Positions 8,588-18,272 of a stretch of DNA of 64,000 nt are shown here, one piece after another. The notes beneath the pieces are model-generated. The model made no database searches, was not told the DNA's origin, and was given only the letters and a program-made list of their open reading frames with translations. The stretch spans positions 2,106,427 through 2,170,426 of the forward strand of contig JADCRD010000001.1 of NCBI GenBank assembly GCA_014946745.1, in the 5' to 3' direction. Numbering within the stretch: the stretch's first letter is position 1; each line of letters opens with the position of its first letter. Source of the stretch: Lysobacterales bacterium (lineage in GTDB: Bacteria > Pseudomonadota > Gammaproteobacteria > Xanthomonadales > Xanthomonadaceae). Position numbers and translations under genes: made by a program.

Positions 8588-10258
8588 ATGTGTTCGATTC
8601 TCGGCATCCTTGATCTCCGCTCCGATCCGGCCGCGCTGCGCACGCAGGCGCTGGACCTGTCGCGCCGCATGCGCCATCGCGGCCCGGACTGGTCGGGCGT
8701 GTATGCCAATGAGAGGGCGATCCTGGTGCACGAGCGTCTCGCCATCGTCGGCGTCGACTCCGGCGCGCAGCCGCTGCTGTCGCCCGAGGGCACGCAGGCG
8801 CTGGCCGTCAACGGCGAGATCTACAACCACCGCCAGCTGCGCTCGGCACTGGAGTCGGACTACGCCTTCCAGACCCACTCCGACTGCGAGGTGATCCTGC
8901 CCCTGTATCGCAAGTTCGGCCACGACTTCCTGAATCAGCTGGAGGGCATGTTCGCCTTCGTGCTGTGGGACGACGCGAAGAACCACTGGCTGGTGGCGCG
9001 CGATCCGATCGGCATCATTCCGCTGTACTACGGCCACGACGCTCACGGCAATCTGTACTTCGCCTCCGAGCTCAAGGCACTCGCTCCGGTCTGCAAGGAC
9101 GCCCGCGAGTTCCCGCCCGGCCACTACTGGGCGAAGGGTGATGCCGAGCCGACCCGGTACTACCACCCGGGCTGGCGCGAGTACGACGCGGTGAAGGACG
9201 GCCCCACCGATCGCGCCGCCCTGCGCGCGTCGTTTGAGGCCGCGGTGAAGTCACACATGATGAGCGATGTGCCCTATGGCGTGCTGCTCTCGGGTGGGCT
9301 GGATTCCTCGCTGGTCGCGGCAATCGCCAAGAAGTACGCCGCCCGCCGCGTCGAAGAGGACGAGAAGACCGAGGCCTGGTGGCCGCAGCTGCACAGCTTC
9401 GCCGTGGGTCTCAAGGAATCGCCCGACCTCAAGGCGGCACGCGAAGTGGCGGCGCACATCGGCACGGTGCACCACGAGTTCCACTTCACCGTGCAGGAGG
9501 GCATCGACGCGCTGTCAGATGTCATCTACCACCTCGAAACCTACGACGTGACGACCATCCGCGCCTCGACGCCCATGTACTTGATGGCGCGACGCATCCG
9601 CGCGATGGGCATCAAGATGGTGCTTTCCGGTGAGGGTTCGGACGAGCTGTTCGGCGGCTACCTGTACTTCCACAAGGCCCCGGATGCGAAGTCCCTGCAC
9701 GAGGAAACCGTGCGCAAGCTCGATGCCCTGCATCTGTTCGACTGCCTGCGCGCCAACAAGTCGATGTCGGCCTGGGGCGTGGAGGCACGCGTGCCGTTCC
9801 TCGATCGCGGCTTCATTGATGTGGCGATGTCGCTCAACCCGGAGGTCAAGCTCTCAGGCAAGCAGCGCGGCCGCATCGAGAAGCAGTTCTTGCGCGAAGC
9901 CTTCGCCGGCTATCTGCCCGACAAGATCCTGTGGCGGCAGAAGGAGCAGTTCTCCGACGGTGTGGGTTACAGCTGGATCGACTCGCTTAAGGCGCATGCC
10001 GCGGCCCTGATCAGCGACGCGCAGATGGAGAGCGCCAAGTTCCGCTTCCCTTACAACACGCCGGTCAGCAAGGAAGCCTACTTCTACCGCGAGATCTTCG
10101 AGCGCCACTACCCGCAGGCCTGGGCGGCAGAGTGCGTGCCCGGGGGGCCGTCGGTGGCCTGCTCCACGGCAGCGGCACTGGAGTGGGACGCCAGCCTGAA
10201 GAACATCGTCGACCCTTCGGGCCGCGCGGTGCAGGCCGTGCACGAAAGCGCCTACTGA
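8588..10258 (+). CDS. asnB: asparagine synthetase B (glutamine-hydrolysing)
   Basis: Makes Asn from Asp, Gln and ATP. The 556-residue protein begins MCSILGI, so Cys2 becomes the N-terminal nucleophile of the glutaminase domain (residues 1-200: RHRGPDWSG, LAIVGVDSGAQPL, NGEIYNH). The synthetase domain carries the PP-loop LLSGGLDSSLVAAIAKK, the LSGEGSDELFGGYLYF motif and EARVPFLD. Length and motifs match E. coli AsnB. Transcribed convergently with the nuo operon and ended by the hairpin at 10289-10329. Confidence 0.97.
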   Translation: MCSILGILDLRSDPAALRTQALDLSRRMRHRGPDWSGVYANERAILVHERLAIVGVDSGAQPLLSPEGTQALAVNGEIYNHRQLRSALESDYAFQTHSDCEVILPLYRKFGHDFLNQLEGMFAFVLWDDAKNHWLVARDPIGIIPLYYGHDAHGNLYFASELKALAPVCKDAREFPPGHYWAKGDAEPTRYYHPGWREYDAVKDGPTDRAALRASFEAAVKSHMMSDVPYGVLLSGGLDSSLVAAIAKKYAARRVEEDEKTEAWWPQLHSFAVGLKESPDLKAAREVAAHIGTVHHEFHFTVQEGIDALSDVIYHLETYDVTTIRASTPMYLMARRIRAMGIKMVLSGEGSDELFGGYLYFHKAPDAKSLHEETVRKLDALHLFDCLRANKSMSAWGVEARVPFLDRGFIDVAMSLNPEVKLSGKQRGRIEKQFLREAFAGYLPDKILWRQKEQFSDGVGYSWIDSLKAHAAALISDAQMESAKFRFPYNTPVSKEAYFYREIFERHYPQAWAAECVPGGPSVACSTAAALEWDASLKNIVDPSGRAVQAVHESAY

Positions 10259-10288
10259 TCGCGGCGGGCCGGTTGCCCGAGCCCCCCG

Positions 10289-10329
10289 AAAACTAAGAAG
10301 GGCGCTCCTCGGAGCGCCCTTCTTAGTTT
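10289..10329. terminator. strong bidirectional Rho-independent terminator between asnB and nuoN
   Basis: Perfect inverted repeat, arms at 10291-10308 and 10311-10328 (18 matched bases; in RNA a 17 bp stem closed by a CUCG tetraloop). The top strand ends in TTAGTTTG and the bottom strand in TTAGTTTTC, so it can stop transcription of both asnB (+) and the nuo operon (-). Confidence 0.9.
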
Positions 10330-10395
10330 GTAGCGTTCCTCCGCGAATGCGCAGCGTCGACGCCCCTGAGGCTGCGCCGGCTGGCTACGCGGCCA

Positions 10396-11838
10396 TCACG
10401 CGCCGGTGGCGCGCAGGCACCACTGCATGATGGGGCTCCAGAAGATCCCCAACACCAGCATCGCCAGGCCGTTCACTGCCAACAGCCAACGCAGCTGCGG
10501 GTCCGGGCTCAGCGCATGGTTGTTGCCGTCTTCCGGCGCGTCGAAGTACATGGTGCGGATGACGCGCAGGTAGTAGAAGGCGCCGATCACTGCGAACACC
10601 ACCGCAACCAGGGCCAACCACAGCATGTCGGCGCCCACCGCCGCTTCAAGCACCGTCAACTTGGCCCAGAAACCGAACAGCGGCGGGAAGCCGGCCAGCG
10701 AGCCCATCAGCAGAAGGATCAGAAAGGCAAACCAAGGGTGGCGCTGGTTCAAGCCGCGGAAGTCGCTGATCTCTTCAGCCTCGAAGCCCTTGCGCGCCAG
10801 CAGCATGATCGCGGCGAAGGCGCCGACCGACATGATCGCGTAGCTGATGGCGTAGAACATCGCGGCTGCGTAGCCGTGGGCGGTGCCCGCCGCAAGGCCG
10901 AGGAACAGGAATCCGACGTGCGAGATGGTCGAGTAGGCCAGCATGCGCTTCAGGTTGGTTTGCGCGATCGCCACCACGTTGCCCACCGCAAGCGACAGCA
11001 CCGCCAGCCAAGCCAGCATGTGGCGCCACTCGTTGACATCGCCCAAAGCACCTTCGAGCAGCCGGTAAGCCATGCCGAAGGCGGCAAGCTTGGGCGCCGA
11101 ACCGATGAAAGCAGTGACCGCCGTCGGCGCGCCCTGGTACACATCGGGCAGCCACATGTGGAAGGGCGCTGCGCCGAACTTGAATGCGATGCCCACCACC
11201 AGGAAAACCACGCCCAGCAGCAGGATGCCGCGGTTGTCGCCAACGCCGCCCAGAGCCGCGTGGATCGTCGCGATGTCCAGGCTGCCGGTGGCGCCGTAGA
11301 CCATCGACATGCCGTACAGCAGCATGCCGGAGGCCAGCGAGCCCAGCACGAAGTACTTCATCGCCGCTTCGGTCGCCAGCTTGTTGTCGCGATCGATGGC
11401 GACCAGCGCATAGGAAGACAGCGCCAGCAGTTCGAGCCCCATGTACAGGCTGAGCAAGTTGCCCGCCGAGACCAGCACCATCATGCCGAGCACGGCGAAC
11501 AGGCAGAGCACGTAGAACTCGCCCTTGAACAAGCCGCGGTCCTGCAGATAGGGCTTGGCGTACACGAAGGCCGCGCCAGTAACGATCAGCACGAACACCT
11601 TCAGGACGTCGGCCACGCCGTCGCGGATGAACATGCCGCCGAACGCGGTAACCGCCTCGCCGGCGATGCCGTCGCGCAGCACCAGGGCGGCGGTGGCGAG
11701 CAGGGTCAGCAGACCCAGAAAGTGCGTCAGGCCGCGGCGCGCATCGCTGATGAACAAGTCGACCAGCAGCAGCACACAGGCAGCGCCGAGCAGGAACAGC
11801 TCGGGAGTGAGCGGGATGAAATCGGAGACAGTGATCAT
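10396..11838 (-). CDS. nuoN: NADH-quinone oxidoreductase subunit N
   Basis: Antiporter-like membrane subunit of complex I, proton-translocating. 480 residues and about 14 transmembrane helices. MRP-type motifs include LAYSTISHVGFLFLGLAAG, GAAPFHMWLPDVYQGAPTAV (with the conserved Pro-rich break) and KYFVLGSLASGMLLYG with the conserved membrane Lys. Last gene of the nuo operon; 15 bases after the nuoM stop. The Shine-Dalgarno is AGGA before the ATG. Confidence 0.97.
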   Translation of the reverse strand: MITVSDFIPLTPELFLLGAACVLLLVDLFISDARRGLTHFLGLLTLLATAALVLRDGIAGEAVTAFGGMFIRDGVADVLKVFVLIVTGAAFVYAKPYLQDRGLFKGEFYVLCLFAVLGMMVLVSAGNLLSLYMGLELLALSSYALVAIDRDNKLATEAAMKYFVLGSLASGMLLYGMSMVYGATGSLDIATIHAALGGVGDNRGILLLGVVFLVVGIAFKFGAAPFHMWLPDVYQGAPTAVTAFIGSAPKLAAFGMAYRLLEGALGDVNEWRHMLAWLAVLSLAVGNVVAIAQTNLKRMLAYSTISHVGFLFLGLAAGTAHGYAAAMFYAISYAIMSVGAFAAIMLLARKGFEAEEISDFRGLNQRHPWFAFLILLLMGSLAGFPPLFGFWAKLTVLEAAVGADMLWLALVAVVFAVIGAFYYLRVIRTMYFDAPEDGNNHALSPDPQLRWLLAVNGLAMLVLGIFWSPIMQWCLRATGA

Positions 11839-11853
11839 GGTCGTCGTCCTCGC

Positions 11854-13365
11854 TTACAGCTTGCTGGCGGCAAGCTGGGCCGCGAGTTGGGCGATGGAGG
11901 CGTCCATCAGGTCGGTCAGCGGCTTGGGATGGATACCGAAATAGAGAACCGCCGCGGCGAACAGGGCCAACACCAGGAATTCGTGGCCACGCAGGTCCTT
12001 GAGCGCGGCGACGTTGGCGTTCGCCACTTCGCCGTACAGCACGCGTTTGACCATCCACAGGGTGTAGGCGGCGCCGATGATCAGCGTGAGCGCGGCGATC
12101 GCGCCGATCCAGGGGCTCTGCTGGAAAGCCGCCAGGATCACCATGAACTCGCCGACGAAGCCGGAGGTGCCCGGCAGACCACTGTTGGCCATGGCGAACA
12201 ACACAAAAAACGCAGCGAACATCGGCATGACGTTGGCGACACCGCCGTAGTCCTTGATCATGCGGGTGTGCATGCGGTCGTACACCACACCCACGCAGCT
12301 GAACATGGCGCCCGAGATGAAGCCATGGCTGATCATCTGCACCATCGCACCCTGCAGACCGAGCTCGGCGCCGTCAGTCCGCCCACCACGCACCAAGGCG
12401 AAGGCGATGAAGATGCCCAAAGTGACGAAGCCCATGTGGCTGATCGAGGAGTAGGCGATCAGCTTCTTCATGTCTTCCTGTACCAGGGCCACGAGGCCCA
12501 CGTAGACCACCGCGATCAGGCTCAGGGTGATCATCAACCACGCGTACTCGTGGCCGGCATCCGGCACGATCGGCAGGGTGAAGCGCAGGAAGCCGTAGCC
12601 ACCGATTTTCAGCATGATCGCAGCCAGCACCACCGAGCCCGCGGTCGGCGCCTCGACGTGGGCATCGGGCAACCAGGTGTGCACCGGGAACATCGGGATC
12701 TTCACCGCAAAGGCCGCGAAGAACGCGAAGAAGAGCCACATCTGCTCGGTGGCGGTCAGCGGCAGCGCGTACAGGTCGGCCAGCGCGAAGCTGCCGCCCT
12801 TCAGATACAGGTAGACCAGGCCGACCAGCATGAAGATCGAGCCCAGGAACGTGTAGAGGAAGAACTTCATCGAGGCGTAGATGCGGCGGTAGCCGCCCCA
12901 GACGCCAATGATGATGAACATCGGGATCAGCATGCCTTCGAAGAAGACGTAGAACAGCACAGCGTCCAGCGCGCAGAACACGCCGATCATCAGGCCTTCG
13001 AGGATCATGAAGGCGGCCATGTACTGGTGCACGCGCTCGTCCACCGAGCTCCAGGCGCCGATCAGCACCAGTACGCTCGTGAAGGTGGTGAGCAGAACCA
13101 GGGCCAGGGCGATGCCATCGACGCCCAGGTGATAGTGGATCTTGAAGGCCTCGATCCAGACGTGCTTCTCGACGAACTGCATGGCCGCCGAGCTGGCGTC
13201 AAAGCCGGTGTACAGCGGGATGCTGAGCACGAAGGTGGCGAGCGTCACCAGCAGGGCGAACCAGCGCACCTGGTTCGCGCGTTCAGAGCCAAAGGCAAGC
13301 GCTGCGAAGCCGCCCAGGATGGGCAACCAGATCAGCAGGCTGAGCAGGGGAAGGGTCGAGGGCAT
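11854..13365 (-). CDS. nuoM: NADH-quinone oxidoreductase subunit M
   Basis: Antiporter-like proton channel subunit of complex I. 503 residues and about 14 transmembrane helices. Signatures: FFEGMLIPMFIIIGVWGG (with the essential Glu of TM5), FPVHTWLPDAHVEAPTAGSV (the ion-channel discontinuous helix) and LIAYSSISHMGFVTLGIF. Between nuoL (34-base gap) and nuoN. Confidence 0.98.
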   Translation of the reverse strand: MPSTLPLLSLLIWLPILGGFAALAFGSERANQVRWFALLVTLATFVLSIPLYTGFDASSAAMQFVEKHVWIEAFKIHYHLGVDGIALALVLLTTFTSVLVLIGAWSSVDERVHQYMAAFMILEGLMIGVFCALDAVLFYVFFEGMLIPMFIIIGVWGGYRRIYASMKFFLYTFLGSIFMLVGLVYLYLKGGSFALADLYALPLTATEQMWLFFAFFAAFAVKIPMFPVHTWLPDAHVEAPTAGSVVLAAIMLKIGGYGFLRFTLPIVPDAGHEYAWLMITLSLIAVVYVGLVALVQEDMKKLIAYSSISHMGFVTLGIFIAFALVRGGRTDGAELGLQGAMVQMISHGFISGAMFSCVGVVYDRMHTRMIKDYGGVANVMPMFAAFFVLFAMANSGLPGTSGFVGEFMVILAAFQQSPWIGAIAALTLIIGAAYTLWMVKRVLYGEVANANVAALKDLRGHEFLVLALFAAAVLYFGIHPKPLTDLMDASIAQLAAQLAASKL

Positions 13366-13399
13366 CGGCGTTTTTTCCTTGTAGTCCGTATGCCGCGCG

Positions 13400-15457
13400 T
13401 TACACGCGCAGTGACCAGATCAGCGCGCCGAGCAGCGCGATCAGGCCCAGAATCATGGCGAAGGCGTAGTGGTACATCAGGCCGGACTGGACGTTGCGCA
13501 CCACCGCGGCAATGCGATCCACCAGCGCGGCCGAGCCATTGACCGCAATGCCGTCGATGACCGCGGTGTCGCCGGCTTTCCAGAACAGGCGACCGAGCTT
13601 CAGGCTGCCGCGCGCGAACACGGCCTGGTTGAAGTCGTCGAAGCCGTACTTGTTCTCCAGCACCCGCACCGGCAGAGCGAAGCTCTGACGCATGCGCGCG
13701 GCCAGATCCGGATTGAACAAGTAGAGGTAGGTCGCAGCGGCGAAGCCCGCGAACGCCAGCCAGAAGGCCGGAGAGGCATAGAAATGCAGGCCAAAACCGA
13801 CAGCCGCCGAAACCCAGCCGTGCGCGTCATGCCACAGCTTGGCGGCGACGCCGGCGAGGCTGTCGTGCTCGGGCAGCACGGTGATTGCCCCTGCGAAGTA
13901 GTCGCCGAACACCATCGGGCCGACCGTAAGGAAGCCGATCGCGATCGAGGGAATTGCCAGAAGGATGAGCGGCAGGGTCACCACCCAAGGCGACTCGTGC
14001 GGTTCGTGCGCCCCGTGGCCATGACCGTGGTCGTCGTGGTGCGCATCGTGGTGATGATCGTCGTGCGCATGCGCGTCGCGGAAGCGCTCGGGGCCGTGGA
14101 AGGTGAGATACAGCAGTCGGAAGCTGTAGAAGCTGGTGATGAACACACCCAGCATCACCGCCCAGTAGGCGTAGTGCTGCACCCAGCCCCCCTGCCCCGC
14201 GGCGACGCCGGCGGCTTCGATGATGGTGTCCTTCGAGTAGTAGCCCGACAGGAAGGGCGTGCCCACCAGGGCCAAGGTACCGATCAGGCTGGTGATCCAG
14301 GTGATGGGCATGTACTTGCGCAGGCCGCCCATGCGGCGCATGTCCTGCTCATGGTGCATGCCGATGATCACCGAGCCCGCGGCCAGGAATAGCAGGGCCT
14401 TGAAGAACGCGTGGGTCATCAGGTGGAACACCGCGCCGGCATAGGCGGACACACCCAGCGCCACGGTCATGTAGCCCAGCTGCGACAGGGTCGAGTAGGC
14501 CACCACGCGCTTGATGTCGTTCTGCACCACGCCAATGAGACCGGTGAAGAGCGCCGTGGTGGCGCCGATGAACAGCACGAAGGCGAGTGCGGTCTCGCTC
14601 ATCTCGAACAGCGGCGACATGCGCGCCACCATGAAGATGCCAGCGGTGACCATGGTCGCGGCATGGATCAGGGCCGAGATCGGCGTCGGGCCTTCCATCG
14701 AATCCGGCAGCCAGACGTGCAGCGGCACCTGCGCCGACTTGCCCATGGCGCCGATGAACAGACAGATGCAGATGAAGGTCGGCACCGCCCACTGCGCACC
14801 CGGCCAGATCTCGACAGTCAAACCAGCCAGCTGTGGGGCGTTGTCGAAGGCGGTCTGGTAATCCAGCGTACCCAGCCAGTACAGCACGCCGGCGATGCCC
14901 AGCAGGAAGCCGAAGTCACCGACGCGGTTGACCAGGAACGCCTTCATGTTGGCGAACACCGCCGAAGGTTTCTTGTACCAGAAGCCGATCAGCAGGTAAG
15001 ACACCAGACCCACCGCTTCCCAGCCGAAGAACAGCTGCAGGAAGTTGTTGCTCATGACCAGCATGAGCATCGAGAAGGTGAACAGGCTGATGTAGGCGAA
15101 GAAGCGCTGGTAGCCCGGGTCTTCTTCCATGTAGCCGATGGTGTAGATGTGCACCAGCAAGGACACGAAGGTGACCACCACCATCATCATCGCGGTGAGG
15201 CGGTCCACGAGAAAGCCGACATGCGCCGAATACTCGCCGATCTCGAACCAGGTGTAGATGTTCTCGTTGAAGACTGGCGCCCCGCCCCAGACCAGCTGGT
15301 AGAGCACCTGCACCGAAAGCGCGCAGGACACAGCGACGCCGAGGATGGTCACCCAGTGCGCGCCGGCGCGACCGATCTGCTTGCCGAGCAGGCCAGCGAC
15401 GATGGCGCCGAAGAGGGGCGCGAGCGCGATCAACAGGAGTACGTTTTCAGATATCAC
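13400..15457 (-). CDS. nuoL: NADH-quinone oxidoreductase subunit L
   Basis: Largest antiporter-like subunit of complex I, whose C-terminal amphipathic helix braces NuoM and NuoN. 685 residues. Motifs: FFGWEAVGLVSYLLIGFWY (with the TM5 Glu), QVPLHVWLPDSMEGPTPISA and VAYSTLSQLGYMTVALGV. Residues 463-487 form a His/Asp-rich loop (12 His in 25 residues) between TM helices, an insertion seen in many proteobacterial NuoL proteins. The stop is 34 bases before nuoM. Upstream, 286 bases of repeat-like DNA separate it from nuoK. Confidence 0.98.
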   Translation of the reverse strand: MISENVLLLIALAPLFGAIVAGLLGKQIGRAGAHWVTILGVAVSCALSVQVLYQLVWGGAPVFNENIYTWFEIGEYSAHVGFLVDRLTAMMMVVVTFVSLLVHIYTIGYMEEDPGYQRFFAYISLFTFSMLMLVMSNNFLQLFFGWEAVGLVSYLLIGFWYKKPSAVFANMKAFLVNRVGDFGFLLGIAGVLYWLGTLDYQTAFDNAPQLAGLTVEIWPGAQWAVPTFICICLFIGAMGKSAQVPLHVWLPDSMEGPTPISALIHAATMVTAGIFMVARMSPLFEMSETALAFVLFIGATTALFTGLIGVVQNDIKRVVAYSTLSQLGYMTVALGVSAYAGAVFHLMTHAFFKALLFLAAGSVIIGMHHEQDMRRMGGLRKYMPITWITSLIGTLALVGTPFLSGYYSKDTIIEAAGVAAGQGGWVQHYAYWAVMLGVFITSFYSFRLLYLTFHGPERFRDAHAHDDHHHDAHHDDHGHGHGAHEPHESPWVVTLPLILLAIPSIAIGFLTVGPMVFGDYFAGAITVLPEHDSLAGVAAKLWHDAHGWVSAAVGFGLHFYASPAFWLAFAGFAAATYLYLFNPDLAARMRQSFALPVRVLENKYGFDDFNQAVFARGSLKLGRLFWKAGDTAVIDGIAVNGSAALVDRIAAVVRNVQSGLMYHYAFAMILGLIALLGALIWSLRV

Positions 15458-15743
15458 GGCTCGTTTCCATTGCTATGCGTGCGGCACTGCGGGTTGCCCT
15501 GCGGCCTTGGGCTGCGGCCTGCGCGGTGGAACGGGTGCGCGGCGCGGCTTGTTTGCTACCGAAACCATCGCAAGGTAAGGCCCGGGAGCGCCCCCCTCTT
15601 GCTTCGCGCACGGCCGAGCCGAGCGCGCCTTGAATCCTGCGTGTCGCTGCCATCTATGGCGCTCACCCGAGGCCTTCCGACCGCCGGCCCGCGCATCCTT
15701 GCGCGGACGTTCGGCCGGCGCGAGCCAGTGGCTCGCGCGGACC
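15458..15743. repeat. intergenic palindrome cluster within the nuo operon (nuoK-nuoL)
   Basis: No gene here. Two hairpins sit next to the nuoK stop: CCGCGCA/TGCGCGG with a TCCT loop (about 15692-15709), enclosed by GCCGGC arms, and CGCGAGCC/GGCTCGCG with a 3-base loop (about 15719-15737). The first has the same architecture as the CCCGCGCA-TGGA-TGCGCGGG hairpin of the 110-bp repeats at 46 kb, so I read this as a relative of that dispersed family lying in an operon. All other late nuo junctions are under 40 bases. Confidence 0.55.
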
Positions 15744-16049
15744 TCACCCTTTCATCGAATCGAGCTCACCGACATTGATCGTCGAACGCGCACGGAACAG
15801 GGCAACCAGAATCGCGAGGCCGATGGCCGCTTCCGCCGCGGCTACCGTCAGGATGAAAAACACGAACAGCTGGCCGTCGACGCTGCCGAGATGGCGCGAG
15901 AAGCCGATGAAGTTCATGTTCACCGCCAACAGGATGAGTTCGATGCTCATCAGCAGCACGATCATGTTCTTGCGGTTGATGAAGATGCCTCCGACGCCGA
16001 TGCAGAACAGCAGTGCGCCAACAGCGAGATAGTGGCCGAGCGTGATCAC
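15744..16049 (-). CDS. nuoK: NADH-quinone oxidoreductase subunit K
   Basis: Small membrane subunit of complex I near the quinone channel, related to MrpC. 101 residues, three transmembrane helices. The GTG start is chosen because it overlaps the nuoJ stop by 4 bases (GTGA) and gives the standard family length beginning (V)[19 protein letters not shown]. Conserved membrane Glu residues lie in [13 protein letters not shown] and [14 protein letters not shown] longer in-frame extension upstream overlaps nuoJ and is not used. Confidence 0.97.
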   Translation of the reverse strand: MITLGHYLAVGALLFCIGVGGIFINRKNMIVLLMSIELILLAVNMNFIGFSRHLGSVDGQLFVFFILTVAAAEAAIGLAILVALFRARSTINVGELDSMKG

Positions 16050-16660
16050 TGGCGGGTCTCCGGGGTTTCGGCCTTCATCTTGACGAGGCGGATGCGGTCC
16101 TCGCGGCGCACCAGCACCTGGCGAGCCGGATCCTGGGCCTTGACGTTGATCCGGCGGCGCAAGGTGATGGCGATCGCGGCGACGATGGCCACCGTCAGGA
16201 TTACCGCCGCCAGCTCGAACGGATACAGATACTGAGTGAACAGAGCGCGGCCCAGCCACTCGGTATTCGACATGCCGGCGGCGGCGGCCGGATCGGTGGC
16301 CGGCAGGGCCTCACCGAAACGGGCCAGGCCGATCAGGGCAATCATCTCCAGTGCCATCACGATGCCGACCACGATGCCGACCGGCAGGTAACGCGCGAAG
16401 CCCTCGCGCAGCGGCGCGAACTTGATGTCGAGCATCATCACTACAAACAGGAACAGCACCATCACCGCGCCGACGTAGACCAGCACCAGCGCGATACCGA
16501 GAAACTCGGCGTCGGCCAGAATCCACAGGCAGGCGCTGGAGAAAAAGGTGAGGATCAGGAACAGCACCGCGTGCACGGGGTTGCGCACGGACACCACGGC
16601 CAGCGCCGAGAGGACGGCGACCGAGGCAAACAGGTAGAACGCGATCAGGGGGTAGCTCAT
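16046..16660 (-). CDS. nuoJ: NADH-quinone oxidoreductase subunit J
   Basis: Membrane subunit of complex I containing the pi-bulge helix that gates coupling ([19 protein letters not shown], residues about 58-77). 204 residues with five transmembrane helices and a charged cytoplasmic tail (residues 165-204), longer than the E. coli tail. Its stop overlaps the nuoK GTG; 36 bases separate it from nuoI. Confidence 0.97.
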   Translation of the reverse strand: MSYPLIAFYLFASVAVLSALAVVSVRNPVHAVLFLILTFFSSACLWILADAEFLGIALVLVYVGAVMVLFLFVVMMLDIKFAPLREGFARYLPVGIVVGIVMALEMIALIGLARFGEALPATDPAAAAGMSNTEWLGRALFTQYLYPFELAAVILTVAIVAAIAITLRRRINVKAQDPARQVLVRREDRIRLVKMKAETPETRQ

Positions 16661-16696
16661 GCCGAGGGCTCCAGGTCGTTCAGGCGCAGGCCTGGA

Positions 16697-17185
16697 TCAG
16701 CGGTAGGCGGAGTCGAGGCTGCGGCGTTCGGCGATTTCCGCCTCGAGGCGGTCGCCAATGGCCAGCAGCTGCGACTTGGTGACGACGTTCTCGCCGCGCT
16801 TCTCGAAGTGGTACTCGTGGATGTGGGTTTCCACGATCGAGTCGACGGGGCAGCTTTCTTCGCAGAAGCCGCAGAAGATGCACTTGAACAGGTCAATGTC
16901 ATAGCGCGTGGTGCGGCGGCTGCCATCCTCGCGCGGCTCGGAGTCGATGGTGATCGCCAGCGCCGGGCACACCGCCTCGCACAGCTTGCAGGCGATGCAG
17001 CGCTCTTCGCCGTTGGGATAGCGGCGCAGCGCGTGGAGGCCGCGGAAGCGCGGCGACTGCGGGATCTTCTCGAAGGGATAGGCCAGCGTGTACTTCGGCT
17101 TGAAGAAGTACTTCAGCGTCAGCCACATGCCCTGCAGCAGTTCGATCAGCAGCAGGCTCTTGAAGTAGGAGATAACGCGGTTCAT
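16697..17185 (-). CDS. nuoI: NADH-quinone oxidoreductase subunit I (2x [4Fe-4S] ferredoxin)
   Basis: Carries clusters N6a and N6b that pass electrons toward NuoB. 162 residues. An amphipathic N-terminus ([19 protein letters not shown]) is followed by two CxxCxxCxxxCP motifs: [12 protein letters not shown] and [12 protein letters not shown]. The ATG at 17185 is chosen from family length; the frame continues upstream only inside nuoH. Confidence 0.97.
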   Translation of the reverse strand: MNRVISYFKSLLLIELLQGMWLTLKYFFKPKYTLAYPFEKIPQSPRFRGLHALRRYPNGEERCIACKLCEAVCPALAITIDSEPREDGSRRTTRYDIDLFKCIFCGFCEESCPVDSIVETHIHEYHFEKRGENVVTKSQLLAIGDRLEAEIAERRSLDSAYR

Positions 17186-17195
17186 TCGGTCATCC

Positions 17196-18266
17196 TCAGG
17201 CGTTGGCCGTGAACCAGCCCGCGTGCACCGCCCAGGCGGCGACGAGGATCCAGACGATGGTGATGGGGATGAACACCTTCCAGCCCAGGCGCATGATCTG
17301 GTCGTAGCGGTAGCGCGGGAAGCTGGCGCGGAACCACACATAGAAGAAGGCGAACAGCACGGCCTTGGCGAGCAGCCAGATCACGCTCGGCTGGCCCAAC
17401 CAGGAATCCGTCCAGCCCTGGAAGGGCGACAGCCAGCCGCCCAGGAACAGCAGAGCCGAGAGGAAGCTGATCAGGATCATGTTGGCGTACTCGGCGAGAA
17501 AGAACACCGAGAAAGCCGAGCCCGCATACTCGACGTGGAAGCCGGCAACGATCTCCGACTCGCCTTCGGCGACGTCGAAGGGCGCGCGGTTGGTTTCGGC
17601 CACGCCAGAGATGAAGTAGATGACGAACAGCGGCAGCAGCGGCAGCCAGAACCATTCGAAGAAGCCGGCGTCACCGCCCTGCGCATTGACGATCGCGCTC
17701 AGGTTGAGGCTGCCCGAGGCCACCAGCACGCCGACGAGCGCAAAGCCCATGGCGATTTCATAGCTGACCACCTGCGCCGCCGAACGCATCGCGCCAAGGA
17801 AGGCGTACTTCGAATTCGAGGCCCAGCCGGCAATGATCACCCCGTACACGCCCATCGAAGTCATCGCTAGCAGCATCAGCAGGCCGGCGTTGATGTCGGC
17901 GAGCACCATGCCGTCCTCAAAAGGCACCACTGCCCAGGCCGCGAAGGCCGGAGCCAGCGCCAGCACCGGTGCAAGGCGGAACAGGAAGAGATTAGCGTTG
18001 CTCGGCAGCACCACTTCCTTGAACAGCAGCTTGAACACGTCAGCAAAGGGCTGGATGAAGCCGATGCCGAACACGCGGCCCACATAGACAGGCCCCTGGC
18101 GCACATGCATCCAGCCGATCACCTTGCGCTCGAACAGGGTGAAGTAGGCGACGCCGAGGATCAGCGGAACCGTGATGCAGAGGATCTTGATCAGGGTCCA
18201 GACCAGCAGCCCGATGTCGCCGAAGCTGAGGAAGAACTCGCGGATGGGTTCGATGAGCGACAGCAT
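17196..18266 (-). CDS. nuoH: NADH-quinone oxidoreductase subunit H
   Basis: Membrane anchor of the peripheral arm, forming the quinone chamber with NuoB and NuoD. 356 residues, eight transmembrane helices. Signatures: [55 protein letters not shown] and [19 protein letters not shown]. Ten bases before nuoI and six after nuoG. Confidence 0.98.
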   Translation of the reverse strand: MLSLIEPIREFFLSFGDIGLLVWTLIKILCITVPLILGVAYFTLFERKVIGWMHVRQGPVYVGRVFGIGFIQPFADVFKLLFKEVVLPSNANLFLFRLAPVLALAPAFAAWAVVPFEDGMVLADINAGLLMLLAMTSMGVYGVIIAGWASNSKYAFLGAMRSAAQVVSYEIAMGFALVGVLVASGSLNLSAIVNAQGGDAGFFEWFWLPLLPLFVIYFISGVAETNRAPFDVAEGESEIVAGFHVEYAGSAFSVFFLAEYANMILISFLSALLFLGGWLSPFQGWTDSWLGQPSVIWLLAKAVLFAFFYVWFRASFPRYRYDQIMRLGWKVFIPITIVWILVAAWAVHAGWFTANA

Positions 18267-18272
18267 GGGGCC

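Noticed and set aside
10516-13542. A 1008-codon open frame on the plus strand opposite nuoN and nuoM
   Set aside because: It is rich in His, Gln, Asp and Arg, the known signature of antisense reading through hydrophobic, GC-rich transporter genes, and has no domain or start signals. The two nuo genes on the other strand are complete.
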